From: a virus
Length of the DNA: 26,905 bases
IMG/VR virus record: IMGVR_UViG_3300021432_000093
Span: 1-26,905 of that record
Reading direction: 5' to 3' (one strand)
In this document: in pieces, positions 15,120-21,944 of the stretch
Numbering within the stretch: position 1 is the stretch's first letter
How the letters are laid out: each line of letters starts with the position of its first letter
Program-made: the position numbers and the translations under genes
Notes under the pieces: model-generated
Databases searched by the model: none
Told to the model about the DNA's origin: nothing
The model's input: the letters and a program-made list of their open reading frames with translations, nothing else

Positions 15120-15127
15120 AAATCATC

Positions 15128-15820
15128 TCACGGCTGAGGTACTTCTTCCCACATCAGACGGGCCGAAACGCTATGCGCGGTAGTCGAAGCCGTATTTAGT
15201 AAAGCCAGTACACCACCCGGAGGAACGATCAAACTTCCGTCAAAATTCTCGGTGCCCACAACCGAGGGAAAAAACTGCGTGGCCGTGCTGGTCAGAGTTG
15301 TCGATTGTGTGGTGACAGTCGAAAAATCCGCTGGCTCAAATACCACAAGATTATTTGTCAGCCCAGTTAAAAGACTGGCCGTCGAAAGTGCAAAAGCCTT
15401 TGCTTGTGAACCGTTATTCTGCATCGTTTTGCGATTAAACGGCGCGAGTCCAGCTGTCAGCGATGCGTTACTCTGGGACGAGGCCCACACAAAAGAACCA
15501 AGAGCAGTCGGCGTAGTTACGGTGTTAATCTCATCTTGCAACACTGCCTGAAGAATCACAAGGTTGTTCAAAGAAGTCGGAGGGTTCCAAACACCAACAA
15601 TTGGCTGCGCCGAAGATGTCAGCAAAATCGTCGCGGCAGACAACGCCGTCAACAAGCAACCGATAGAGAATACGTTGCCGTTATACGTCTGCTCGTAAAA
15701 TCGACCGTGAACTTCGCTTACGCCAAGTTCTCCGGTCTTGATAGTCCGAACAATGTTCTGCGAACCGGCAGCGTTAATTTGCTGTCCGACTTGTCCCGCC
15801 AAAGCTATGCCAGCCATCAC
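15128..15820 (-). CDS. Beta-rich virion protein, vertex/fibre-associated candidate
   Basis: 230 residues. The N-terminus (MMAGIALAGQVGQQINAAGSQNIVRTIKTGELGVSEVHGRFYEQTYNG) leads into a long Thr/Ser/Ala/Val strand-rich body. The end, SLIVPPGGVLALLNTASTTAHSVSARLMWEEVPQP, reads like the last strands of a jelly-roll. It overlaps the preceding fibre-like gene by 4 nt (ATGA), so the two probably act in the same structure. There is no signal peptide or enzymatic motif. A virion surface protein is the best reading, by composition and context. Confidence 0.55.
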   Translation of the reverse strand: MMAGIALAGQVGQQINAAGSQNIVRTIKTGELGVSEVHGRFYEQTYNGNVFSIGCLLTALSAATILLTSSAQPIVGVWNPPTSLNNLVILQAVLQDEINTVTTPTALGSFVWASSQSNASLTAGLAPFNRKTMQNNGSQAKAFALSTASLLTGLTNNLVVFEPADFSTVTTQSTTLTSTATQFFPSVVGTENFDGSLIVPPGGVLALLNTASTTAHSVSARLMWEEVPQP

Positions 15821-17691
15821 ACACCCTGAGCCGTCTGCAAATCGAAACGGTCTGTATAATCCCCGATGATTTTCCCGAGGTTAAAGTTTACGGCATCGAG
15901 CGCCGCCAAAATCTGCATCAAAACATCTGTCGTCGCCTGACGGCCTGTATTAGCAGCAATCGTTGCTAAGTTGCCAGTTTCTTGCGCGGCATTTGTCGGC
16001 AACGTCGAAAAGAGCGAGGTATTCGGCGACAACGCCACAACAAGAGCCGGGTCCGTTGCTATCGCTGCTGTCGAAGCTTGCTTCACAGCAACTTGCGTTC
16101 CACTTGTAAAATCGATAATCGGAATACCCGGTGAAGGTAATGATTGCCCTTGAATCTTCATCAGGTTCGTGTCAACAGCATTACCGATGCCGCCGCTCGA
16201 ATTCGCGGTAATGATCTGCCCACCTAGAGATGCAATCTGCGAGACAAACGAGTGCGCCGCGCTATACCCGATCTGCACGCCGTTGTTATCGACAACTGCA
16301 ACGTGACCGGGATTTACTCCGGCGAGATTCAGACCCGTCCATGCGACAGGAACGCCCGCTGCCTCAACAAAAGTCTGCTGCTCTATAATTCCTGTACCTG
16401 TGACAACTTGAAGACGACGCCAAACGGAATTTGTTGAATCCCAGCCGAGATTATTTGCCCCGACAAACTCAGCAGTCGGGTTCGGAAGATTATCAGCTAA
16501 CGCTGCCGCCGCCGTAACACCTACGTCGTGAACTGAGAGAATGTTCACATCTAACGCCGTACGTGCGAATACCGGCTGTGACGAAGTCAGTTGCCCGGTT
16601 GAATTCGTGATGTTGACGTAAAGATTGTCATTCGGATCAGTACGAAGGCCGACGATCTGCGAATTATTTGTATTCCATCCCATCGCCAACGTGCCGGTAG
16701 GATGTGTCCCTGAAGCAGCCGCGTCAACGAACTGAACATCGGGATTCGAAACCGCAACTGTGCCGGATACCGTGACGGCACCGGAATCGACAATTACATG
16801 CCCAAGAATTCTTGCGGTACGATCACTTACATCGACAACATCAGCAGATGTCAACGCTCGAATCTGGCGCGCATCATAAAGAGTTCCCCCAGCCGCAAGC
16901 TCGACTTGGAGGTTGAAATTCGTCGCGGTCTGTTTCAGTTGCTGAGCCTGCGATCCGTAGACCACACCCAACAAACGAGCCGCTCGATCTGAAACATCGA
17001 TTGTCGTGCCGAAGCTATCAACAACAACGTGGCCGATTACATTCGTGCCAGCAGGAAGCGCCGCGTTTAGCGCGACCAGAAGATTCTGGCTCGCGTCAAC
17101 CTTCAACGCACGAACTTTCGAGTTTACGCTGTCCCATCCGCTGGCGAGTGTACCTGTCGGGGTTGCCCCGCTGGCCGCATTGTCGGCGTACTGAACACCG
17201 CCACCTCCGCCGCTATCTACAATGACATGCTGAGGCGCGTTGAAGCTGACAACCCACGGAACCGTTCCCTGTGTAACACTTCCGCCTCCACCACCTCCGC
17301 CCGAGCCTTGCGGCATCGAGGAAGCGATTGAGGCATAAACGTTAAAGGAAGTTCCGCCGACGAACGATGTAACGTTCAGTCGATACGTGCCCGTTGCAGA
17401 GCACGGAAAGAAAACTACTGGACTAACTAACGGCGTCCATGTGCCGACTGTTTGAAACTGTGGCGTGCCAGTCGCAGTGATCGGAGACCACTCAAGATTG
17501 ACAGCCAGTCCAGAAAAAACTCCGACAATATCTGTGATCGCAAATTCAAATACAGACGGAAATAGTTGGCCGGGATAATTATTCTCGGCAGCTGAGTCGT
17601 GAACGAAAGTCGTCGCACTCGCGCCGGTGCCAGTCGCAGACAGAACCAAGATCGGGTCTGTATTCCCGGTCACGACTGATAGATTCGACAT
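15817..17691 (-). CDS. Fibre-like virion protein with internal repeats and poly-glycine hinge
   Basis: 624 residues. Residues 1-125 form a beta-rich N-terminal domain, followed by a glycine hinge at 129-138. The body contains repeats: 166-209 and 319-361 share the pattern VQ-[YF]-x-D-x-AASG-x2-PTGTLA-x-GW, and a shortened copy lies at 407-430 (AEFVGANNLGWDSTNS). A second motif, DVSDR-x-AR-[LI]-LG-x-V, occurs at 232-243 and 287-298. The C-terminal ~70 residues are helical (QILAALDAVNFNLGKIIGDYTDRF) and may trimerise or attach the fibre. This modular layout is typical of host-contact fibres. No chaperone or pectate-lyase motif is evident. Confidence 0.65.
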   Translation of the reverse strand: MSNLSVVTGNTDPILVLSATGTGASATTFVHDSAAENNYPGQLFPSVFEFAITDIVGVFSGLAVNLEWSPITATGTPQFQTVGTWTPLVSPVVFFPCSATGTYRLNVTSFVGGTSFNVYASIASSMPQGSGGGGGGGSVTQGTVPWVVSFNAPQHVIVDSGGGGGVQYADNAASGATPTGTLASGWDSVNSKVRALKVDASQNLLVALNAALPAGTNVIGHVVVDSFGTTIDVSDRAARLLGVVYGSQAQQLKQTATNFNLQVELAAGGTLYDARQIRALTSADVVDVSDRTARILGHVIVDSGAVTVSGTVAVSNPDVQFVDAAASGTHPTGTLAMGWNTNNSQIVGLRTDPNDNLYVNITNSTGQLTSSQPVFARTALDVNILSVHDVGVTAAAALADNLPNPTAEFVGANNLGWDSTNSVWRRLQVVTGTGIIEQQTFVEAAGVPVAWTGLNLAGVNPGHVAVVDNNGVQIGYSAAHSFVSQIASLGGQIITANSSGGIGNAVDTNLMKIQGQSLPSPGIPIIDFTSGTQVAVKQASTAAIATDPALVVALSPNTSLFSTLPTNAAQETGNLATIAANTGRQATTDVLMQILAALDAVNFNLGKIIGDYTDRFDLQTAQGV

Positions 17692-17692
17692 T

Positions 17693-17923
17693 TTACTTCC
17701 CCGCTATCAGATTTCGAAAAACCTGCGCGTCATGTCGAATCATGATTTCACTCTTACTCACCATTGCATCGATGTGGGCCAGCACAGCGGCCCGAAGAGC
17801 ATCCAGTTCAGTTCGCACTGCCTTCGCATCAGCCGATAACGGCAGAAACTTCGACTGAATAAAGTGGCGAGCAACAACACCGCCAACAAACGAGACAGCG
17901 GCGACAATTTCATATGAGGTCAT
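17693..17923 (-). CDS. Small membrane-anchored coiled-coil protein
   Basis: 76 residues from ATG 17923, one base after the upstream stop, with GGAT as a modest ribosome-binding site. One hydrophobic segment at about 4-19 (YEIVAAVSFVGGVVAR) is followed by an amphipathic helix (SADAKAVRTELDALRAAVLAHIDAMVSKSEIMIRHDAQVFRNLI). A membrane anchor plus long helix is the shape of inner-membrane spanin or holin-accessory proteins, but it precedes the fibre gene and no partner is seen. Role unassigned. Confidence 0.55.
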   Translation of the reverse strand: MTSYEIVAAVSFVGGVVARHFIQSKFLPLSADAKAVRTELDALRAAVLAHIDAMVSKSEIMIRHDAQVFRNLIAGK

Positions 17924-17924
17924 A

Positions 17925-18206
17925 TCATCCAACAATATCTTTCGTATTCACTGGGCCGGATTCAAGGATTGGATGGTACTCATCCAGCACGTCGAGAATA
18001 AACTTCACGGCGTCTTCTCGATTCGCTATTGCCACGCGAACCAGTCGTGCGATTGTCTTTCTGACTTCGGCCTCGGATGGAAACACAACATCCAGCCGGT
18101 GGTTCTCGAAACGCATGCCGTCTACCAGCAACGCGATGTTCGGACCCAAAAACTTGTTCAGCTTGATTGCACCTGCCGGATATGTGATGATGCCATCAGT
18201 TGCCAT
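17925..18206 (-). CDS. Small hypothetical protein
   Basis: 93 residues, starting MATDGIITYPAGAIKLNKFLG. ATG 18206 is chosen because GTGAGGAATAAC precedes it; a longer in-frame form overlaps the upstream gene. The first half is beta-like (LGPNIALLVDGMRFENHRLDVVFPSE). The second half is helical (VRKTIARLVRVAIANREDAVKFILDVLDEY). There is no signal peptide or metal site. Not recognised. Confidence 0.6.
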   Translation of the reverse strand: MATDGIITYPAGAIKLNKFLGPNIALLVDGMRFENHRLDVVFPSEAEVRKTIARLVRVAIANREDAVKFILDVLDEYHPILESGPVNTKDIVG

Positions 18207-18214
18207 GTTATTCC

Positions 18215-18484
18215 TCACTTCAAAAGTTCTGCGAGCTTCGCCTTGCAATCTGTAAAGGCGTCCAGCCTCGACGACACTTCGGTTTCCGCCGCCGTGACTT
18301 CTTTCTGCGCCGCATCAAGCCGGGCTCGTGCATTCAGTAAATCCTGCTCAGCCGTGGCGTATTCATTTGAAGCCGCGATAACCGGATGAACCCTGATGCC
18401 CGCGATCTCCTGAACGGCGTCAGGAACCATTACTCGAAATCCTTCCAACAACTCACTCACTGATGTCGATGCTGTTCCTGCCAT
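18215..18484 (-). CDS. Small coiled-coil protein
   Basis: 89 residues, starting MAGTASTSVSELLEGFRVMVPDAVQEIAGIRVHPVI. The ATG at 18484 has an excellent AAGGAGAG site. Longer in-frame starts run into the structured intergenic region and are rejected. Residues about 40-89 are a continuous heptad helix (ATAEQDLLNARARLDAAQKEVTAAETEVSSRLDAF). Probably a multimeric helper protein near the fibre genes; function unknown. Confidence 0.65.
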   Translation of the reverse strand: MAGTASTSVSELLEGFRVMVPDAVQEIAGIRVHPVIAASNEYATAEQDLLNARARLDAAQKEVTAAETEVSSRLDAFTDCKAKLAELLK

Positions 18485-18666
18485 GACACTCTCCTTCAAT
18501 TGGACCATGAGGCTGTGAGAATATCCGCCGAGCCGGACAAGCAGCCCCACGGACTCGGAACGCTGAAGGGATTTCACCTTCAATCTTTTTCGAGACAGGG
18601 ATTACAACCTGCCTACGATTTTGACCTCTGGCCGACACTCATTTAGGCAGACGGCCAGTACAAATC
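18485..18666 (-). other. Structured intergenic RNA region
   Basis: About 180 bases between two late genes without a convincing coding frame. On the transcribed strand it holds an H-type pseudoknot (18609-18658), then a TGAAGG/CCTTCA hairpin (18562-18582), then a CCGAG/CTCGG stem with a 21-nt loop, and finally the AAGGAG site of the next gene. A 61-codon GTG-initiated frame crosses it (18453-18638), but it is arginine/proline-rich and overlaps a better-supported gene, so it is not called. A long structured leader or recoding region is the best description. Confidence 0.5.
18607..18658 (-). ncRNA. Predicted H-type RNA pseudoknot
   Basis: On the transcribed strand stem 1 is CUGGCCG (18658-18652) with CGGCCAG (18634-18628). 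Stem 2 is CUGCCUA (18650-18644) with UAGGCAG (18615-18609). The loops are 1, 9 and 12 nt, sterically reasonable for 7-bp stems. It begins 8 nt after the UGA stop of the preceding gene. Both stems are perfect Watson-Crick. Confidence 0.6.
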
Positions 18667-18855
18667 TCAAAATTTTCTCAGTCGGAGGTCTTCCTCCGTG
18701 ATAACAAAATCCGTTGTGATTCCATCCGTGTTCGACGGATGAATGTAGAACGTGAAAGAGCCGTCAAGCTCTTTGTGAATCCGGATAGAATGATCAATCA
18801 CAGGATACGGCGAGCGCGCCCAGTTCTGTTGAAAGTAATCGAAGAGTTCTTTCAT
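18667..18855 (-). CDS. 62-residue hypothetical protein with possible recoded extension
   Basis: Starts MKELFDYFQQNWARSPYPVIDHS and continues with strand-like IRIHKELDGSFTFYIHPSNTDGITTDFVITEEDLRL. There is no clear ribosome-binding site; the ATG is 4 nt after the upstream stop, so translation is probably by coupling. The stop is UGA (18667-18669), followed after 8 nt by a pseudoknot. In the -1 frame translation would continue for 22 more codons to the TAA at 18602-18604; in frame, readthrough adds only 7. Function unknown; whether it is extended is open. Confidence 0.6.
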   Translation of the reverse strand: MKELFDYFQQNWARSPYPVIDHSIRIHKELDGSFTFYIHPSNTDGITTDFVITEEDLRLRKF

Positions 18856-18859
18856 CGAA

Positions 18860-19234
18860 TTATACGTACGAGATGATCACCGGTATGCTCGATCCGGAAG
18901 TTCCGCTCGTGCCGCCCGTGGTCACAGCTGCCGCTGAAAGCGCGGTGCTAAACGTTTTCCCAATCACAGCGCCGGTGAAGAAAATGTGCGTGATCTTTGC
19001 GTTGGCCGGAACATAAACAATCTCGTCAGGTGCCGTGGTGCCGAGCACAACAGAACCCTGCGCCAAATTGAAGAGCTTCACATATGCCGGAACACCGTTC
19101 GCTGAGTTATCGGCGAAGAGATAAAATGCAAGACACGAAGACGCTTTGACCGCGTCAACCGTTCCGCCCATTACGGAATCAGTGAAGATCGTTTGATTCG
19201 CCGGAGTTTGAACTACAACTTGTGTGATCGCCAT
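18860..19234 (-). CDS. Beta-rich virion-type protein
   Basis: 124 residues, strand-rich and low in charge: MAITQVVVQTPANQTIFTDSV, CLAFYLFADNSANGVPAYVKLFNL, IVYVPANAKITHIFFTGAV. Then comes a Gly/Ser/Thr turn (TTGGTSGTSGSS) and a last strand PVIISYV. The composition matches the small head or tail decoration proteins elsewhere in this genome (3469-3807, 3876-4466). The start at 19234 comes just after a short gap from the previous stop. No enzyme motif. Structural assignment is inference. Confidence 0.6.
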   Translation of the reverse strand: MAITQVVVQTPANQTIFTDSVMGGTVDAVKASSCLAFYLFADNSANGVPAYVKLFNLAQGSVVLGTTAPDEIVYVPANAKITHIFFTGAVIGKTFSTALSAAAVTTGGTSGTSGSSIPVIISYV

Positions 19235-19236
19235 GT

Positions 19237-19431
19237 TTAACCCACTTGAGGTGTATCGTTCGGCGCGTAGTGAGTGTGGTTGAGCTTATCGATGTGCTCA
19301 CCAACCATTCGCGTGTGACTTCTGTTCGGCCTATTATCCGGCAGGAGATGAGATATCTCTGACTGCGGCATCTGATGATCAGTCGGATCAACCGGCAATT
19401 GATTCGGTTTCGTTCCGCTATAAAAACTCAT
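19237..19431 (-). CDS. Small His/Pro/Asn-rich hypothetical protein
   Basis: 64 residues from MSFYSGTKPNQL; the ATG overlaps the upstream TGA (ATGA), with GAGG close by. It is polar throughout and rich in Pro, His and Asn (PVDPTDHQMPQSEISHLLPDNRPNRSHTRM, DKLNHTHYAPNDTP), so it is probably largely unstructured. Longer in-frame starts lie inside the zinc-finger gene and are rejected. Function unknown. Confidence 0.55.
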   Translation of the reverse strand: MSFYSGTKPNQLPVDPTDHQMPQSEISHLLPDNRPNRSHTRMVGEHIDKLNHTHYAPNDTPQVG

Positions 19432-19613
19432 TGTCCTCGGTATCCTGCGCCGAAAGTAATTCGCACCGGAGGCCGGGGATGCGCGCCCAACGGACACTTC
19501 TTAACGTGGCGCTTACACGCTGACCAGTGCGGAAAATCGGTGCGCCCGCAATGCGGACATTTCGGCGTCAAGGGGGACCCGCACGGGGATATCGGTTCAA
19601 AATCGTTTGTCAA
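19428..19613 (-). CDS. Single C2HC zinc-finger protein
   Basis: 61 residues starting at TTG 19613, with GGAG 7 nt upstream. The core is CPHCGRTDFPHWSACKRHV followed by KKCP: C-x2-C-x13-H-x3-C, a classical zinc-finger layout with a helix after the aromatic residue. The flanks are proline-rich and probably unstructured. Single zinc fingers of this type in phages usually bind DNA or RNA, or a protein partner. The TTG start lies within the third copy of a 22-bp tandem repeat, so the repeat could control its translation. The partner or target is unknown. Confidence 0.65.
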   Translation of the reverse strand: MTNDFEPISPCGSPLTPKCPHCGRTDFPHWSACKRHVKKCPLGAHPRPPVRITFGAGYRGQ

Positions 19614-19670
19614 CTTTAAGCTCCGAGATTGTCAACCTTAGAGCGTCGGATTGACAACCTTACGCGATGG
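19605..19670 (-). repeat. Three tandem 22-bp repeats before the zinc-finger gene
   Basis: Copies of a 14-bp core, GATTGWCAACCTTA-like on the plus strand, begin at 19605, 19627 and 19649, exactly 22 bp apart. On the transcribed strand the first unit starts with the TAA stop of the preceding gene, and the third carries the TTG start of the zinc-finger gene. The cores contain GTTGWCAA, a near-palindrome. Confidence 0.6.
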
Positions 19671-19989
19671 CAAGATTGAAACGGAACGTGGCGCTGTTGA
19701 CGGCTTGCAACTGATAGAAGGCCACAATCGACTGCAACGCGGTCACAAGTCGTTCAGCCATCGCAAACGAACCGGCATCCGTGCCAGTCATAACGTTCTG
19801 GATGTCCTGAATCAGCCGACCGGGATTGTCAAACACGTCGAGCATGTTATAGGTCGTCGCGTTGACGGTGCCCTTCGTAAAGCTCGCGTTCGATATCGTG
19901 CTGCCAGCCGGGTTCGTGCTCCAAGTCACCGTGATGGTGATCGCGGCGTCGCCGGTGATCGTAAAGGACGCGGGTGCGTTAATTGACAT
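19660..19989 (-). CDS. Beta-rich small virion-type protein
   Basis: 109 residues. Start ATG 19989 has AGGAG 8 nt upstream. The first half is strand-rich (INAPASFTITGDAAITITVTWSTNPAGSTISNASFTKGTV). The second half has two helices (DVFDNPGRLIQDIQNVMTG, MAERLVTALQSIVAFYQLQAV) and a last strand (ATFRFNLAIA). The alternating Thr/Ile pattern suggests a coat or tail component. Not assigned to a family. Confidence 0.6.
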   Translation of the reverse strand: MSINAPASFTITGDAAITITVTWSTNPAGSTISNASFTKGTVNATTYNMLDVFDNPGRLIQDIQNVMTGTDAGSFAMAERLVTALQSIVAFYQLQAVNSATFRFNLAIA

Positions 19990-20005
19990 TGTAAATCTCC
20001 TAAAA

Positions 20006-20479
20006 TTAAACTCGTGAGTACAGCGGAAGATTGTATTTCACTTCCAACTGTTCGTTCGCCAATTTCTTCACTTCGATCAGCGGCAACTCGTATGCTTCAT
20101 CAGTCGCTGAATTCTCTGGTTGGAACGTAAAAACTTTTTTCAGCCACTCAGGCCGTTTGTCGATTGTCTTCAGCAGCGACTTAAAATTCGGATTTGATTC
20201 TTTTATTCTGGCTTGGCATTGCTGACACAAAAGATATCGAAATCTTTTCGGTGCGTCTTGCTCAATCAGAACAAGATGTGTCATGCCGTCGAGATGCGCG
20301 TGCTTGTGTGTCAAACATTCGCGCTGGCGTCGCCGTTCAGCTGCCTGAAGGGCACGGAGTCCTTTCTCATTCTCGCGGCGCTCTTCTTGCCGCTTGCGCT
20401 TTATGGCACGCTCAATTCGCTTTGTAGCCTCAATTGCTTCGGCCTGCGCCTTAGAAATTCTTTTCTTTTTGTTTTTCAT
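20006..20479 (-). CDS. Basic helical protein with C-terminal His/Cys metal-binding-like module
   Basis: 157 residues. Residues 1-53 are a strongly basic helix (KNKKKRISKAQAEAIEATKRIERAIKRKRQEERRE). Then come C55, H58, H60, H62, H68, C85 and C88 in the pattern C-x2-H-x-H ... G-x-TH-x-V-x-I-(10)-Y-x-LCQ-x2-Q. The same order appears in the gene at 2160-2609, also after a long charged helix. The basic tail suggests nucleic-acid contact. A second domain (about 95-157) ends EVKYNLPLYSRV. A virion or assembly role is possible; function unknown. Confidence 0.65.
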   Translation of the reverse strand: MKNKKKRISKAQAEAIEATKRIERAIKRKRQEERRENEKGLRALQAAERRRQRECLTHKHAHLDGMTHLVLIEQDAPKRFRYLLCQQCQARIKESNPNFKSLLKTIDKRPEWLKKVFTFQPENSATDEAYELPLIEVKKLANEQLEVKYNLPLYSRV

Positions 20480-20916
20480 TTGATGCTCGATACTGCGAAA
20501 TTCAAAATTGCTCGAAAGCCCGATTGTTCAAAATTTTGGGCTAGCTCAGCCGGGCGGCGAGGCGTCATGGGGGCTCCCCCACCCCCTCATAAGTTCCTGA
20601 AAGAATGCTTCTTAAAGCCGCACAGAATCAGCAGCTTGCGCAAGTCATTGATAACACACGAGAAAACAACTTGGGATTCGGTCCTCGACTTGCTATGGGG
20701 CCAGCGGAACATGCGAGGCGCGGCGGCAACCGCTGCAATCGCAAAGACTTGCACGGACCGTGACGGACCGCGCTGAAATTAAACTCTTTGGAATCAATTG
20801 GTGCAATCAGCCGGTCGCTGATTGTACTTTTGCAAGTGCTTTATTTGCCGGCACTTACCATTTCTCATATCGCGTAACGAAAACTCACATCGAAATCGTC
20901 ACGGTGATTGATCGAG
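20480..20916 (-). other. Long gap with stacked hairpins, no convincing gene
   Basis: 437 bases with no well-supported coding frame on either strand. It contains an AGCCC/GGGCT stem (20516-20543), a GGGGGCTCCCCC hairpin (20570-20581), the near-palindrome CACGGACCGTG (20752-20762) and an 8-10-bp stem CAATCAGC-CGGTC-GCTGATTG (20802-20826) followed by CTTTT on the plus strand. Next to it is an AAGTGC/GCACTT stem (20834-20856). A 55-codon minus-strand frame (GTG start near 20755) reaches the poly-G run, but it lacks a ribosome-binding site. A structured non-coding RNA or control element is possible. Confidence 0.45.
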
Positions 20917-21123
20917 CTAGACCTTCGAATGCAGAACTAATCGCGCCCGATGATCGTCTTCGTCTTCAGGAGGCAGATCAGCAACCGGAATAATCTTGTC
21001 GTATTGTTTCCCATCACACTCGACAACACCACAATAGAAATACACCGTGTCAGCAATTCGAACCAATTCACCGCGCTCTAAATTCAAATCTTCGAGCAAC
21101 ACATCGCCAGTGAGTCGCTTCAT
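20917..21123 (-). CDS. Small acidic hypothetical protein
   Basis: 68 residues starting MKRLTGDVLLEDLNLERGELVRI. The ATG overlaps the upstream stop by ATGA. There are beta-like segments (TVYFYCGVVEC, IIPVADLPPEDEDD) and an acidic stretch, then LVLHSKV. The repeated LERGELVRIADTVY pattern is reminiscent of small SH3-like folds, but no family is recognised. It is the last gene before the long structured gap. Confidence 0.55.
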   Translation of the reverse strand: MKRLTGDVLLEDLNLERGELVRIADTVYFYCGVVECDGKQYDKIIPVADLPPEDEDDHRARLVLHSKV

Positions 21124-21368
21124 TTTGTTTCTGCTTCCCAGACGCCATTCTTGAGAACTTCAAAGCGTCGCTGGTCGATATTCCATCGCCGCGATCCACT
21201 CGTGCGCGCCGGAGCCATTCCGATACGCGAGCTTGAATCAGTCGAAGCAATTGCGCTCGCTTCAGACTCAGCTGCTAACGTATCCAACGTGAATGACCTT
21301 GGCTCTTTCGAAACCTGACTGCGATCTCCCCATATATCTGTGCTGCGTGGATCAACTGAACTTGGCAT
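21120..21368 (-). CDS. Small polar hypothetical protein
   Basis: 82 residues, Ser/Arg-rich and probably mostly unstructured (SSVDPRSTDIWGDRSQVSKEPRSFTLDTLAAESEASAIASTDSSS). It has an ordered-looking end, WNIDQRRFEVLKNGVWEAETK. The junction with the following gene is ATGA. There is no signal, membrane or metal motif. Not recognised. Confidence 0.55.
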   Translation of the reverse strand: MPSSVDPRSTDIWGDRSQVSKEPRSFTLDTLAAESEASAIASTDSSSRIGMAPARTSGSRRWNIDQRRFEVLKNGVWEAETK

Positions 21369-21380
21369 ACTTTCCTCGCT

Positions 21381-21944
21381 TCACTTCTTATTCTTTCTCT
21401 TCAAAATCTCTTGAGCTTCGCGCCACTCGATAGACTCGCCTTTGTGCGCGTCACAACAGTCATCCCAATCCACTTTGTTGTCTGACTTCTCCATCACATT
21501 ACAGACGCCGTCAACACCTTTGCCATCGGTCACAACGAAATGTTCACAAGGCGCGCCGCCATCGTAGCCGCCACAATTTGTGCCCGGCCCTTTCGCCCAT
21601 TCGAGTCCTGCTTGATCTGCTTTGTCTGGACCTTGCAGCGTTGAATTATAGATCGCTTCATCATCAGCAACAACGCGAGGCAATCCACCATTCTGATAAA
21701 TACAAACTGGTGTGTAACGCTCGCCGCCTTTCGTCACGCTATCGATGATGATATCCGGCCCGATAATCTGACAACGCTTTTGATTGATATAAAAGTTCGG
21801 GCAGTTGAAACAACTCTTCGGTTGATTCTTCGTGTCCTTGCCACCAACCCAACCAAGAGCCCAGCGCTCAATGCCGCTTTCTATCTTCACAAGCCGCGCT
21901 GCGCGACTCGTTCGAATCTCTTCGAGTGTCTTAGACATTGTCAT
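21381..21944 (-). CDS. Cysteine-rich protein with HiPIP-like or zinc-like Cys spacing
   Basis: 187 residues. C45, C48, C58 and C81 give C-x2-C-x9-C-x22-C followed by IYQNGG, similar to phage proteins whose Cys spacing resembles high-potential iron-sulphur proteins. Further cysteines occur in GTNCGG, APCEHF, GVCNVME and DDCCDAH. The N-terminal 30 residues are a charged helix (SKTLEEIRTSRAARLVKIESGIERWALGW). The start is either 21944 (ATGA overlap) or 21938 with GGA 6 nt upstream. A metal cluster is likely, but its identity cannot be read from sequence. It directly follows the zincin gene. Confidence 0.55.
   Translation of the reverse strand: MTMSKTLEEIRTSRAARLVKIESGIERWALGWVGGKDTKNQPKSCFNCPNFYINQKRCQIIGPDIIIDSVTKGGERYTPVCIYQNGGLPRVVADDEAIYNSTLQGPDKADQAGLEWAKGPGTNCGGYDGGAPCEHFVVTDGKGVDGVCNVMEKSDNKVDWDDCCDAHKGESIEWREAQEILKRKNKK

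Noticed and set aside
18453-18638. 61-codon frame through the pseudoknot region
   Set aside because: GTG start without ribosome-binding site, basic random-looking product, and overlap with a well-started coiled-coil gene.
18585-18660. Possible tRNA (GGTTGTAATCCC resembles a T-arm)
   Set aside because: The stem pairs only 4 bp with an 8-nt loop, and the rest folds better as a pseudoknot; no acceptor stem.
20536-20610. Possible tRNA (GGGCTAGCTCAGCCGG looks like a D-arm)
   Set aside because: No matching second D-stem half, anticodon arm or T-arm can be drawn. The G/C run forms its own hairpin instead.
20213-20776. A 187-codon plus-strand frame over the structured gap and the neighbouring gene
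   Set aside because: It is antisense to the better-supported gene at 20006-20479, lacks a ribosome-binding site and includes low-complexity proline runs from the poly-C stretch.
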